Assembly (NCBI GenBank): GCA_015501055.1
Contig: JADNYV010000062.1
Coordinates: 122,463 to 186,462, forward strand
DNA: 64,000 nt
Direction: 5' to 3'
Origin: Mucidula mucida
Taxonomy: Eukaryota > Basidiomycota > Agaricomycetes > Agaricales > Physalacriaceae
Positions 34,168 to 46,485 of the stretch are shown here, one piece after another. A program made the position numbers and the translations under genes. Below the pieces are notes generated by a model. That model saw only the letters and a list, made by a program, of their open reading frames with translations, did no database searches and was not told the DNA's origin. Every line of letters begins with the position of its first letter. The stretch's first letter is position 1.

Positions 34168-34961
34168 CTCAGCGACAGAATGGAGATCGAGTTAGGGAGG
34201 TGGGGGACCGGAACGTGGGCGTAAACAAGGACCTACAAGTCAGTACTGCGTAATGGTGAAAGGCAATGTCCCGATCGATCACTCGTTGTTTAGCTACCAT
34301 GCCGATCGCGCCGAGAGCGTTGACTAAAAAACGTGAAGTCGAAGAATGTCGCATTCAACTTGAACGCGCTTACACTCAGGTACCACTCCTTCAATCCGGC
34401 TGTAGTCGCCAGTATACTGTAAATGCACATCATTGATGTAAGCTCGAGGATCTTTTGCGATGTGGAAGGATGGGAATGCCCCAAAGATGGTAGCTATGTG
34501 CCAGTCCGAACCATAATGGCAAGTAACCGTACTGTTGACTGATTATGCCTTCGGCCTTGAGGTTCAATACACTCGAAGGCCATGCCCGAACACAACTTTT
34601 GAGTGCTTTGATAAAATGGATTGCGACAGGTACGGCGTGTTTCCTAGAACGTGGCGCGCGCAGTACACAAGAATAAAAACCAATGTCCTAACTTAAACAT
34701 CACTTTTCAACGCTGTGTCGCGTTGGCTCAGTGCGGCCAATAGTGAGCGCAGGAAATTGGCAGGAAACATGCCTGCTTTCCTTTTCGGGCGCGGAAAATT
34801 CTATTATTTTTGTCTTGTTTGCCGGCTTATGTGCTTGGCATATACCCTTCAGCTTCCCTGTATTCAACAAGGTTCGGCAACGACGACGGAGACGACGGGG
34901 TCGACGCGACCGTCATCTACGACACAGGCCATTTGGAAGGCACCAGAGAGGAGGACGAGCC
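34168..34961. other. Intergenic / divergent promoter region, DUF6593-like and TAO3
   Basis: About 790 bp. Short open frames only. A run of CGACGACGGAGACGACGG-like repeats near 34880-34905 precedes the TAO3 start. Presumed promoters for both divergent genes; no box is clear. Confidence 0.4.
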
Positions 34962-37900
34962 ATGTCGGACGGACTAGCAACAATCACGATTCCAGGTTCG
35001 TATGCACCATATTCTGCTCATTGCTGTGCTCAATAGCACATAGACTTTGACGATGATGACTACAACTCGTCGACAATACCGTTTGGTCGGTCTGCTGGCA
35101 ACCAGTTTGGTTTTGGTGGTGCATTCGGCGGAGGCTCGGCGTTCGGGAGCTCGGGGTCTGGTCAGGATTCACCAACGCTAGTCACACCAACGGTCGACCG
35201 CAGCGACAGAGGTTACTTCACGTCGCATAACCGCGGCGACTCGGTGACGTCCATCGAGTCAACAGGTTCAGCAACGGCGCGGTATCCGAATCGGTCCCAA
35301 ACTTCGTTTGCGCATTCTTCGCATTCATCCATAGCCGCGTCGAACAGCTTTCCCAAAAAGTCTTCATTTGCGTCTCTACGGAATGCATTCAAGAGCGGCA
35401 AGGCCACCGATACCCCACCCGTACCGCATCTAGACTACCAGGTCATGAAGCACCCATTCAATCGCTCGACGTCTTCGTTGACCAACACCTCTGCGACGCC
35501 CAACTCGGCAAGAGGCGCAAGTGCGATGAGCCCATCTTTTGGTCGTCCAGCAACGCCCGGTTCCGGCGATAAATACGTCCGGGGATTCACTGCAAAGTCT
35601 AAAAGTCATTCATATGCAAAGTCGTATCACTCCCAGTCTGGTTCCATCTTCCACATCTCAGATGGCGGCAGCGATGGTCACGGTCTTCCCTCTTCCCCGC
35701 CTCCAGTTCCACGCGTTCCAAATGGAATCGGGGAAATGTTACGATCGGAGACACCGCCAATACCTGACCTTGAAGAAGACAAGGTAGTTATGGACCCGAA
35801 AACCCCGTCGACTATGCACTGCACGCGGTTTTCATACGTTTTGCGACATCAGCCGAGACAAGAATGGACGCGTTCTTACGCGAGCCTTTGGTATGTCAAT
35901 AATTTCTGTAGAGTATGGCTCTTTTGCTTATTTCATGCTAGGATCGCGAACCCTTGCTGCCCGACTTCATGGGTCCTGGGGTGGATTTAGTTCTTGACGA
36001 GTCGATGCGCTCTCTGGGAAAGATTGCCCAAAAACACGCAAAGCCAGTTATAGATTCAATTATGCGATGGCGGAAGAGTCAGGTTGAGAATGTGGGTTCG
36101 GATGTCATCAGAGTCCATATGGTCCAGTCGCCGCCGGGTACTCGGTCAATCCGGACGACAGACGTTCCAGCCATGCTGAATGAACGCAAGTCGTTGGCTT
36201 CCATATACATAATGTGCCGAGCGCTCATCGCCGTACTGCAATCAATACCGAAGGACGCGTTGAGCGAACATCTCGGCCATACTTTGGAGACCACGACATT
36301 CCACGAGTTCAAGAAACCTGACTTGAAGCTGCTTCTGCAGTCGGCCAACCATCGGACGAATGCTGATCTCTATGCCACGCTGTTGGGTCGTTTGGCGAAT
36401 GTTCGGTACGTGCTATTCCTAGTAAATTCTCGTCATCTTACGCCATTCGACCTTGAGATTTGAGAGCATTACTGATCGATTCTTGGCCGAGTTGGGTCCT
36501 GTTGCTCATGGGCAAGTGCCGAAGGATCTTGATATGAAGTACGAAAACCTTGTGCGTGGCATAAGACATGTACAATTGAAGGTATGTTCCTATATTATCC
36601 TCTAACCTTTGTGTACACTAATGCTCGTTAGGTTTGGCCCTATGAAGCTTTCGAGGACGGCGCCGATTTCTTGGAACAACTTTCCAAGTCTTTTGCACAT
36701 GCCCATGGATTCAAACTCAAGTCGGCGTTCGCGGAGACGCTTGTACAGCTACTTCATCCAATGGGCAAGGTATTACTCTATCTGGGCTTGAAAGGGTGAA
36801 TGTTCTCACATCCATTTTCAGACTGCCCAAGCGGAAACGAACAATCCGATTTGGGCCAAGGCCATAGAGATCATCTATCCTAAGGCAAAGGAGATGATGT
36901 CGAAGCCGCGCTATTGGACTGTGGCTTTTCCTTTGGTGATCACTAGTTTATGCCTTGCTCCCGAAAACTATTTCCGGAAGCATTGGGTAGCATGTTTTGA
37001 AAGTATAGTGTCAAAACTGAAGGTATGTCAAGCCTTACTAGCTTTGTTGGTTATTAAAAGCTTTGCAGGAAAAGTCACTGCGAGTCCCGATCATGAATGG
37101 GGTCCTTCGACTACTCTGGACGTATCTGTACCGATGCCAAGAATCAGCCTCGACGACGACGACGAAGCTGGATACACTTCTGAAGCATTTCTTCCCGGCG
37201 AATCGGACAAGCGTTGTGCCTCAGGATGAGAACTTGGACCCTCTCATCTACGTCGTGCACTTTGTCCTTTCCCGCCATTTTGAGTATGGCAGGGACCTGT
37301 GTTTCGAGCTGATTCAGGAATCGGCCATCAATACTGCGAATGCGTCTGGCGGCAATATTGCAAACGTACTGGCATCGGAGAGGATGATGATCGCTGTGCA
37401 GGCAATCATGTTGTCATTCAGGCTTATTGAAACCGAAGTCGCGGCTCCAGCCTGGCCCTCCAGCTGCGACTTCACCATTACGATTGCGCCAAGCGACTAT
37501 CCGACTTCGTCTGATTGGCTGCCGCCCTCGCTCTTGTCGAAGTCTTCTTTGCAGGACGTTTTTGATCGTCTTGGTTCGACACTAGCCATCGTGACCAAAT
37601 TCTGTAGTAGCACGGTTGGTTCACTCTCCGTTCTGGATGACCAATGGACATACAACGGATTGAACCCATCGTACGAGGAGTCCCATAATCTTATCGTGCG
37701 AAGACATCCCGAAGGCGTCCGTGTAGCCTACCCGAGCAACCTTAGCCCTCAGATCGCTACGCTGGCTGCATGTTTCCAGACCTGGCCGCGCTTCATCCAT
37801 TCCTCCATCCCCATGACCAATTGTATCGATATGCTTCTTCGCGGTGTCATACACATTGAACCCGTTGTAAACGATGCCGCTCTCGAGGCGTTGAGACGCT

Positions 37901-40900
37901 TTATGGCCGACCCGGTGCAGTCGTTGACCGTCCTTGCTCGCTTCAACATGTTCTTGTTCAATCCGTCGCGTGCTTTGCAGGAAGGCATTGGGAACAAGCT
38001 GCTGGTAGAGTCTTCGCAACTGCTGTCGCTGTGGGAAGAGCTCGTTCAGAAGTGGATTAAGGATCTCATGGACATGCCTCGCGATTCCTATGCGAAGGAC
38101 GAGACTGTCATATGGTCCAGGTGCAATGAGATCGAAGCGGGCGTCATGTTTCTGTTGTCACACGAGTCACTGAATATCCGCCATACTGGCGCGAAGATTG
38201 CTCGCATCCTTGTGGGGCTGGCTGTAAAATTGTGGCCGGAATCATCCACCCTTTCCGATGGTCTCATGCATTGCATCACGCTGTTAGGCAGGAACGCCGA
38301 TGACTCTCATTTCAGCGGATACGATGAGTTCCTCGACGAGGCCGAACTCGACCGTCTCGGGCAGTGGAAGGAGTCTAAGCGGCCAGATCGACTTTTGCGG
38401 ATGGTTGAAAGTGAAAACGACAGGGATCGCAAACTGTGGCGGTTCATCTATCCGTCGTTCATGGCGGCATGCGCAGACACGGGTCCGAGTTTGACTACCT
38501 TCCGGGATATCGTCGTCTTCGCCGCTTCTCGATACCATTCCACCATCTCCCATCTAGCTGGCTTGACGGGAATAAATACGCGCGCTCCTGCCGGTCAATC
38601 TGGCCGTCCACCGGATGGCTTCCGGAAAGTCAAAGACAACAAGTCGTTCATTGACCAGTGGTATCTCTGGGTCAAGATCTTGAGTTCGACTGCATCGTTT
38701 TCGGAAAGTTCCCGGCCGGCTCTAACTCAACTCGGACGTGACCACTCTCGCGCACCCTCGGACGCCAATTTCGAGCGCGAGAGGCTTACGACTACGCGCG
38801 GCCTTTTCAGATACCTCACTCCCTTTCTCGATTCCGAATATACCGCGTTCCGAGATGCAGCTGTTCTTTGTATCAGCTCGTTTCCGTCGAGTGCATATCC
38901 TCAACTCTTGGAAGACCTCAGTCTTCTGGCGGGTCGTCAGTTCTATGACGATCCACGAAGTAAATCTGGTATAAGCAGTGCTGTGGAGCAGGCTGTGGGC
39001 GTCATGTCGCCCGACATACGAGCGAAGATGGGCGGCGTTCTTGTCGTTGATCGGAGTCGGCGGCAAGAAAGGCTTCATTCCGCTGTGGCTAGGATTTATT
39101 ATCTGACGGCGCATTACCTTCCACAGCAACGCTCAATGGGAAGGCAGGCGGCGTTGGCGAACGTACTCAAATATATCAGAAACACACAGGCTTTTTTGAC
39201 TTCCTCCGAAAACCGGGACAACCACGCGTATCATCGACTGCGGCGGTACTTTTGTGGTATTGTTGAACGAGTGTTCGACGGGTTGTCGGCGTTGGAAGGG
39301 TCGGAACGGTTTATACCTGGGAACATGCATCTGGCCTTGTATCGGCTGTGCGAGGAGTGGTGCACGTTGGGTCCGCAAACGGACGCGTCTAGACAACGTC
39401 TGATCACGATGCAGAGGGCTGCGGCTATGGAGGTGCCTCAATCCGAGACGTCTGCTGCAATGGAGACGTTCCAGCGTGAAACGCAACTTTTGTCGCATGC
39501 GGCTGTTGGTGCTTTGGCTTCGGCATGCGTGAGTATCTGCAATCATTAACAATAGCGGCATTGTGCTAATATGTTTCGTAGTCGAAAGCATACGCTCCTT
39601 CTGGCGTTTCTACTGGTTCGCCTGTGGATCGCTCGGTCTCGGAAAACCTGAAGCCTCTAACAGCAGTCGCTGTTTTAGAGAAACTGATGGTCATTCTGGC
39701 GTCAGACCATAGCCAGTCACAGGAGCGTGGCAAGTTAGTGCTTTCCTTCAACTCCCAAAATATAACCGTTCTTAACTTTGTCCACTTTTAGGCGAGCGTT
39801 GAAGGCGATTCTCTCTGCTAACACCGGCGACACGGAGCTGTTGGAAGGCGCCGTTAGGCGTGCTTATGTCCACACCGACGAGGAAGAGACCGGTCATACT
39901 CGCTTCTTCGAGGTGATCACAGCAGCGGTAGACGAGCACGAAGGGCATGGTTTTACTTTCGCTCAGGTGGTGTGTTTGGGCCTTTCAAATCTTTCCCATC
40001 CACGCCAGGATATTCGTCGAAACGCCTTTCACCTCCTCGAGACCATTCACCAACAAACGTCCGGTCTTCTCCACATGTCGCAGCTGGAGGCTACAGTCGA
40101 GAGTTCCGCGTCAGCTACTCATGTCAATGCACATAGTCTTGTCTCGGAATTCCTAGCAGGCGCTCATCCCGAAGAAGCTGTCGCCTTCCTTGCGCAACTT
40201 GCACGGTGGCTACCTGTGATGCCTGATTCGCCTTCGTCCCGTACGACGATTCTGCTTCTGCTTCAGAGCCTAGAATTCTGGATTTCGAACATCGAATTGA
40301 TGACGGAAGACAGATCAGGCCTTTCCAATGACGGGCATTCCTCCCTTTTCCATTTGCTCAGTATATCGCTACGTTACGAGCGATCCCATACTGAACAGAT
40401 TGGAGCATTGTGGACGAAATTGGTCGAGCCTCCGCATGAATCGAATGGCCATGCCACTGTGCGTTTCCTCGTCGAACAGTCTCCCAAGGTCGCTAGCATT
40501 GGCTTCGTCAACTGTGCGTCCAACATCGTCGCTTCCATTGGTCAAACCGCAATTGGCACGGATATGTTCCAAGACTATGTACTCTTATAGAGCCTTTACG
40601 CTGCCTGCCTACCATAGATCACAAGTTGGCATTCCCGAATGCGCAGGACATGGAGCTCTGGTCAGACCTTGACGCGCTGTTTGCTGACAAACAACCCCGC
40701 TTCTCGCTTGGATCCGCCCAGTTTGCATGGCTCTTTCTCGCCGACGTTGCGCTGCAGCGTTTTGGGAGCTCAAGAATCAACTGCCGATTCTTCTCCATGC
40801 GCTATTCATCCATATTGATTATCGCTCTCCCTTGTCCGGCAGCGCGCCAGATACATGATCTTCCAGGTCCTTCGCGCATGGGCTCCAGGCTACGACGAAC

Positions 40901-42658
40901 TGCCAGATCGTCAAATATATCCCAATCGTTTTGCGATCAAGGCAACATAGCGAAAATGGAGGCGGACGCGGTCAACATGTACTGGTCAGAAGATGAAGGA
41001 AGGGAAGAGCTGGAGCCCAAGATGAAGTGGTTATGCGGATCTACAGTCGATATCCTTCAGCCGTTGTGTCCTGGTCTCAGGGAGCAGTGGGGTTCTTTAG
41101 CCTTGTCGTGGAGTACGCAATGTTCGTTCCGACATTTAGCGTTTCGGTCTCTACAGACTTTCCGGGCTTTGATGCCACGCATCGTCAAGAGCGATCTCGC
41201 AAATCTCCTCGGTCGCCTCTCCACCACCATAGCCGCACCAGAGGAGGGCATGCAGGCATTCTCCTCGGAGATTCTTCTGACCTTTGATGCTCTTGTCGCG
41301 CATGACGACTTTGATCCATCCCTTCTCCCGCAGATGTTCTGGTGCGCTTGCGCATCCCTGTCCACGACATTGGAGAAAGAATTCATCCATTCCCTATCAT
41401 TATATCGAAACTGCTGGCCCGAATAAACCTCGACGATCCTAATACGATTGCCCTTTTCCAAAGTCATAGACCGAAAGATTGGGCCGGACCTGCTTGGATC
41501 CAACCCGCGATGCTCACAGGTCTTCGTTCCTCGACTACGTCCGTGAAAACTATGTCGATTCTGCAAACTTTAACCCAATTCAACGACGGAACCCTGATCG
41601 ACCCTTCAGAGGGACGCGTTCGGGACTTGTACATTGTTGGACTTCCTTGGTTTTTGAATGCGATGAATGTGGACAACAAGAGCGGTATCGATGAAGATTT
41701 GGGACGTTTTGCGGAGCGTATCGGGGAATTGGCGAAACGGGAAAATCGACCAAGCATTTCAAAGATCATGACCTCGTTCGCGAAAGGGCACTTCAGGACC
41801 CGGGACGACTTTCTTCGTCAGTCGGTCTCGAGTTTACGCGAACACTATGCGGCTGATTATTGGACTCATATGGTCACCCTTTTCCTTGGGCTCGTTCTCA
41901 ATAAAGAACGATGGCTGCGCGTGCAGTCGATGCAGATACTGAAGGTCTTGTTTCAACAGACAAGAAATTTGGCCGAACCTATAGGTTCCGAGCTCCTAAT
42001 GCCTCTCTTGCGACTTCTGGAGACCGATCTCTCTGCAGAAGCTCTAGATGTATTGGAGGAGCCTTTGGTGATGTCGGGAGGGCTTCCTGCTAAGCACGTG
42101 TTGCGTATGAGTATGCACGCGCGCAATCTCATGAAGGAAGACAATTCCGCAGCCATCGTTTTTGGTGTCCCAGAAGAGTCCGGGTGGTGTGTTGTACAGG
42201 CTGACAGCCTGCGCGAGACCTGCCGTGCTAACATGATGGGCGTCTTCGATACATGTTCGATGCCTTCCCGTCCGTCACGTATCGATTTCCAACCGGAGGA
42301 AGTGGAAGAGGTGCTTGGATTTAAGCCTGCCGCCGAGGAAGATCTCGGCGGGCTTGTTCAGAACCTCCACGATCTCACAACATTCTTTCAAGATGTGCCA
42401 TCGAAACAGCCCTCATCGATATCGATACCCAACCGGAGGCTTGAAGCCCGGGTCGCAGCTATCCTCGCCAAATCGACTGCCTCTGAAGGGATCTCGGACG
42501 TGCCTGCCACACCGTTCGTCGACGTTTTCCGTGTCGGTATGCAGGACTCGGATGATGAGTCTGATGACTCTTCATGTACGGACTCGGACACCGATGCTTT
42601 CATTTTTGACTCTCCATCTATATACCACAGCGCTCCAAATGGCTCTCGATATCGTTAG
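34962..42658 (+). CDS. TAO3: Cell morphogenesis protein Tao3/Pag1 (Furry family)
   Basis: Very large armadillo/HEAT-type scaffold (about 2,400 residues) of the Furry/Mor2/Tao3 family. It works with the NDR kinase (Orb6/Cbk1) in the RAM/MOR pathway for polarised growth. Exon 1 (ATG 34962) reads MSDGLATITIP, then DFDDDDYNSSTIPFGRS, a Ser/Gly-rich disordered region, and the conserved N-terminal block: DYALHAVFIRFATSAETRMD, RALIAVLQSIPKDALSE, IWAKAIEIIYPKAKEMMSKP, WTVAFPLVITSLCLAPENYF. The 37063-39549 exon is one long uninterrupted frame covering the central region (LRLLWTYLYRCQESAS, WTYNGLNPSYEESHNLIV). C-terminal blocks: DPSEGRVRDLYIVGLPWFLN, KERWLRVQSMQILKVLFQQT. Between 40740 and 41400 about four single bases seem to be missing, while the protein sequence on both sides stays family-like, so I read this as a functional gene with sequence errors. 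Confidence 0.88.
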
Positions 42659-42813
42659 ACATCGTCATCTCTCCTTCATTTTGCATATCTCTCTCTCATT
42701 ATTACGCATTGTATGTATTGTACACTGGGAAACCGGACTGGGTCACTGATGTTTAGTAGCATTAACCATAGATTACTGTATCTTGTATACCATATTACGA
42801 CTATCCAGCAATT

Positions 42814-45627
42814 TCAGCATCGTTCAAAAACTTTGTACAGGTCGGGAAGGTTTGCCACCTGCACGACGTCTGCATCGAGTAGCGACTGTGGAGCTGCAAG
42901 GTAGCGCCGCATGGATGGAAAAAGAGCATGTTCAATTTGCCATCGTTCCGCCTTGTTCTGCACTTCCTGCTCTTCTGTTAACGGTACAGATGGATTAAAG
43001 CAAGCTGCCGGCCCGGGAACGTAGAAATGCGCCAATTCTCGGAGAAAAGACTCAAAGCATTCTTGTTCTGATGTCCAGTTCACCTGGAAAGAGTACTCGG
43101 TCGTCGTAATACATACGGAAAAAGTGGTACGCACCTGTGGTCCCAATCTCATGAGAAAGCTGGGCACCTTATCAAGATTTGGAGTGTAATCGCGAAGGAG
43201 AAGAGGAAGCGACGCCACAAATCCATCGGGAGAGATTTCCAAAGAGAAGTATTCTGCCAACATCTCTCTCCGAGACATAAGTATGTCGACGATGCGCTTG
43301 CGAATTATTAGTGAAACTATGGCGGATCAGGAAGGGCATATACTGCACCTCGACAATCTGGGGTTTCTTCAGAGGAGTATCGTCGGGGATGTCCTCGGCT
43401 TCGATTGCAATCGAGATGAGGGTCTTGAGCGGTGGGGGTGGTTCAAGCTTCATTTTGCTGATGTTTCCGAATTGACGTAGACCGAGCTGATAGAAGAGCT
43501 CCTCGCTGCGAAATCCGTCGGTCAAAAAAATTTCTCCGACTCTCGCGTCCGTAAGACTTACGCGAGCGATGCATGATTTACCAGGTAGAGGTTCGCTGAA
43601 TGTTGCACTAATGAGAGGCACTGGTTGACATCCACGATGCCCACAAAGGTATGCTTCTCCAAAATCTCTGTCAGTACTAAAAGCGAACATGTCAAGACGT
43701 CAAGCTCAATAATGACATAACTCCGTCGACTTACACCTATGTTTTCCTTTAATGGCATTTTTACGAAGCGCCTGGACAGACGTCAGAATGCACTCTGATT
43801 CCTTGATATCGCGGGATTGTGAGGTTTCTGCTTTCTCCGTCTCACGATCGCGAGATGACCCTCCGATCTGGCTCGAGTTCATAACGGGGAACATTGAATC
43901 CAAAGTCCGATCCTTCAGAGAGGTGCGAACTTTGAGGTGTGAGGACACTTTCTTCCGAGATTCCGCCTCTGCATTGAAAACGAGTGTCAGGGAGAATTTC
44001 AATATAAAAGAGACGCACTCACGCGTGGCGCTCGGTGCTATCCCCGCTCCCTCGGTACCTGGTTCGTCATCGTGCTCTCGTTCCTTGTCCTTGCGCTTTT
44101 TTGGGACAACACGATCGTTGTCAGCCCCACCAGTAGTGAGAAGGGTCTAGAAACGGTCATGAGGGGAGCGTCAAGAAGTCGGAGTATGAAAGCGACCTGG
44201 TATTCAAAAATCCTCGATTCGCCTTTTGAACTTAAGGTCTCAAGAATAGCGTCTGAGATGCGCTCTACAATAGCCTCTTCGTTCAAGAAATGCACCTCCT
44301 TCTTGGTAGGATGCACGTTCACATCCACAGACCGCGGATCAATGACCAAACTGCGTTGGTTAGGTGAGAGTGTGAAAACTTGGGGAACAAGTGACTCGCC
44401 TCAAATAAATGAATGGGGAGGAACCCTTCGGTAGAATGCCGTTATAGACGGCTTCTAGCGCGCGCTTCATGCGGGATGACTCGACTAAGCGATCTAAGAA
44501 GAGGTTTTAAGAGTAAATTCTGCCTGAATAATGAATAAAACATACGGTTGATGAATAATAGAAAAATCGTTTTCTTCGACTGGTAGTTGGCATTTGTGAA
44601 GTGTGCCTCGGCTTTCCACGACTCGGGCTTGTCATTTTCTCCGAGTGATGATACGTCAGCGCTCAATAGCTCTTTGGCGATCGAATGTCCGTATAACATT
44701 CTAATCGCTTGAGATGTAGAAGAAGCAGATGGTGTGGCTAAGTCCGGAGCTGAAGTTCCTGCCTGCGGATACAAGACTCAATACAGAACATTACCGGGTA
44801 AGCAGGAAGTACTACCTTTTTGCATATGAAAGCCACATTCGGGTTATGAATTGCATACTTGGTTAACACGTCTAGAATCCGAGAATACTCCTCTGAAGGG
44901 CTTCGCAAGGCCGCAAGTCTTGTGGGCGTGTTGTAAAAGAGATCTTCGATCTACAAAGTTCAGCTTGCGATCCAGTTGACAGGATGAATGTCGTACTGTT
45001 ATGATGGTTCCGTCGTTTCCAGCACAGGGTTTTGGATCGGGGGTTTGTCCAGGTTGGGGCTCGACTAGCTTGCCGTCAGAGTACGAAGCTCTAAAAGAGA
45101 CAATCAGATCCTGGAAAATGGTAATCATCGTCCGAAGCTTACTTCCATGCACAAGTATCGGTCTTAGTTTTAGTAACCACGTTTAAATGGGCAACATGCG
45201 ACATGGACGCCAAGGCCTCCCCACGAAAGCCATATGTCGCTATCTTGGAGAGATCAGAGAATGTCGACAGCTTGGACGTCGTGAATCTTTCCGCCAGAAT
45301 TGGTAGATCGGCTTTCTGTTACTGCTGAGCACGCGAATCACCCGTCCATAGAACACGCCTACACGTATACCATAGCCATTATCCTGTATTTGAAGAAGTT
45401 TGAGACCGCCATCTTTCACAGTGACGCGTATTGAGGTTGCACCCGCATCCAGACAGTTTTCCACGAGCTCTTTGAGTGCCGAAGCTGGCCTATGAATCAC
45501 CTGAAATGACATAAATACTCCGCTTTGGCTGTAAAACCGTTTGGAACACCTCTCCAGCAGCAATTCGGTTGATAAGTGTCTCCTGGAGACGTCTTATAGG
45601 TAACGGTTCGCGCGCGTCTTCTCCCAT
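42814..45627 (-). CDS. MLH1: DNA mismatch repair protein Mlh1
   Basis: MutL homologue; forms MutL-alpha with Pms1 in mismatch repair and MutL-gamma with Mlh3 in meiotic crossing-over. GHKL ATPase motifs are complete: LINRIAAGE then (after a 50-nt intron) [20 protein letters not shown] with the catalytic Glu (about residue 37) and Mg-binding Asn (about 41); [68 protein letters not shown]. The middle linker is Ser/Thr-rich. The C-terminal dimerisation domain ends [11 protein letters not shown], the invariant Mlh1 tail whose last Cys contributes to the MutL-alpha nuclease site. ATG 45627 is the first in frame ([14 protein letters not shown]). Convergent with TAO3, 155 bp apart. Confidence 0.92.
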
Positions 45628-46305
45628 GGTGGTGGTTTAATATCAAAGTTCAAGGGATCACGTGTAACAAGTCACACCGCGTTTTTCCCGGACCGGTATG
45701 CCGCCTCTTGACCCAAACCACCAACATTCACCTTACGCTCTACTATTACTGACCGGGGCTCTATTGCACTCCTTCAAACTTCAACTGCGCATCTCATCTG
45801 AAGCGGATAATCCTACAGGTTGAAGGTGCAACTCACTGATCACTGACCTGAGCTATCTAGTATTACCAAATTATCTGGTTAGGACACTCTGGACGTAGGT
45901 CTCAGTTGAGCTCTGACGGTACTCGGCTTCGCAAACGACCCTTCCGGAAGCCTATGTACTTGGAACATATCGTCTGTCAGATACCAAAGTATCAAATGAC
46001 AATACATCGATTAAGCGTGTCTCTTTCGTCTTGCATGAACGCGCGTCCGCATACACCATTTCGGCAGCTGCATTTTGATCTGTAACACGATAGACACTAG
46101 CGCCCTTTTTTGGCCCGGAGATCATCAACGCCGCTACAGTCGCCACATTTACTCAATCGCTCCACTACCGACATTTCGCTCGAATAAACAAGTGTATGGG
46201 TGGAAAGCGATACTCGCCCCTCACTGATTTGATTTGAAGATACAGTACCTTCTAGTGTCCCTCATTCCAGGCCTTTTCTTTAATTGAGTCGAGACTGCGA
46301 CCAAC
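45628..46305. other. Intergenic, MLH1 promoter side
   Basis: About 680 bp without a supported gene between MLH1 and the LINE insertion. One 64-codon minus-strand frame at 45952-46146 has no recognised motif. Confidence 0.45.
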
Positions 46306-46485
46306 GACACTTACGATCGGCGGACGCACCTTGTTTTAGCACCATCACCAAGCCCTTTTTTCCCACGGTGCAAATACCACCGAATCGACAGGAAGGCTGC
46401 TTGGACTGGACAGGCGTAGCGTATATACTTCGTGTTTTTCGTGTCTACTGCTTCGGAAATCGTATAGAGAGTTCGACGTCGCGAA

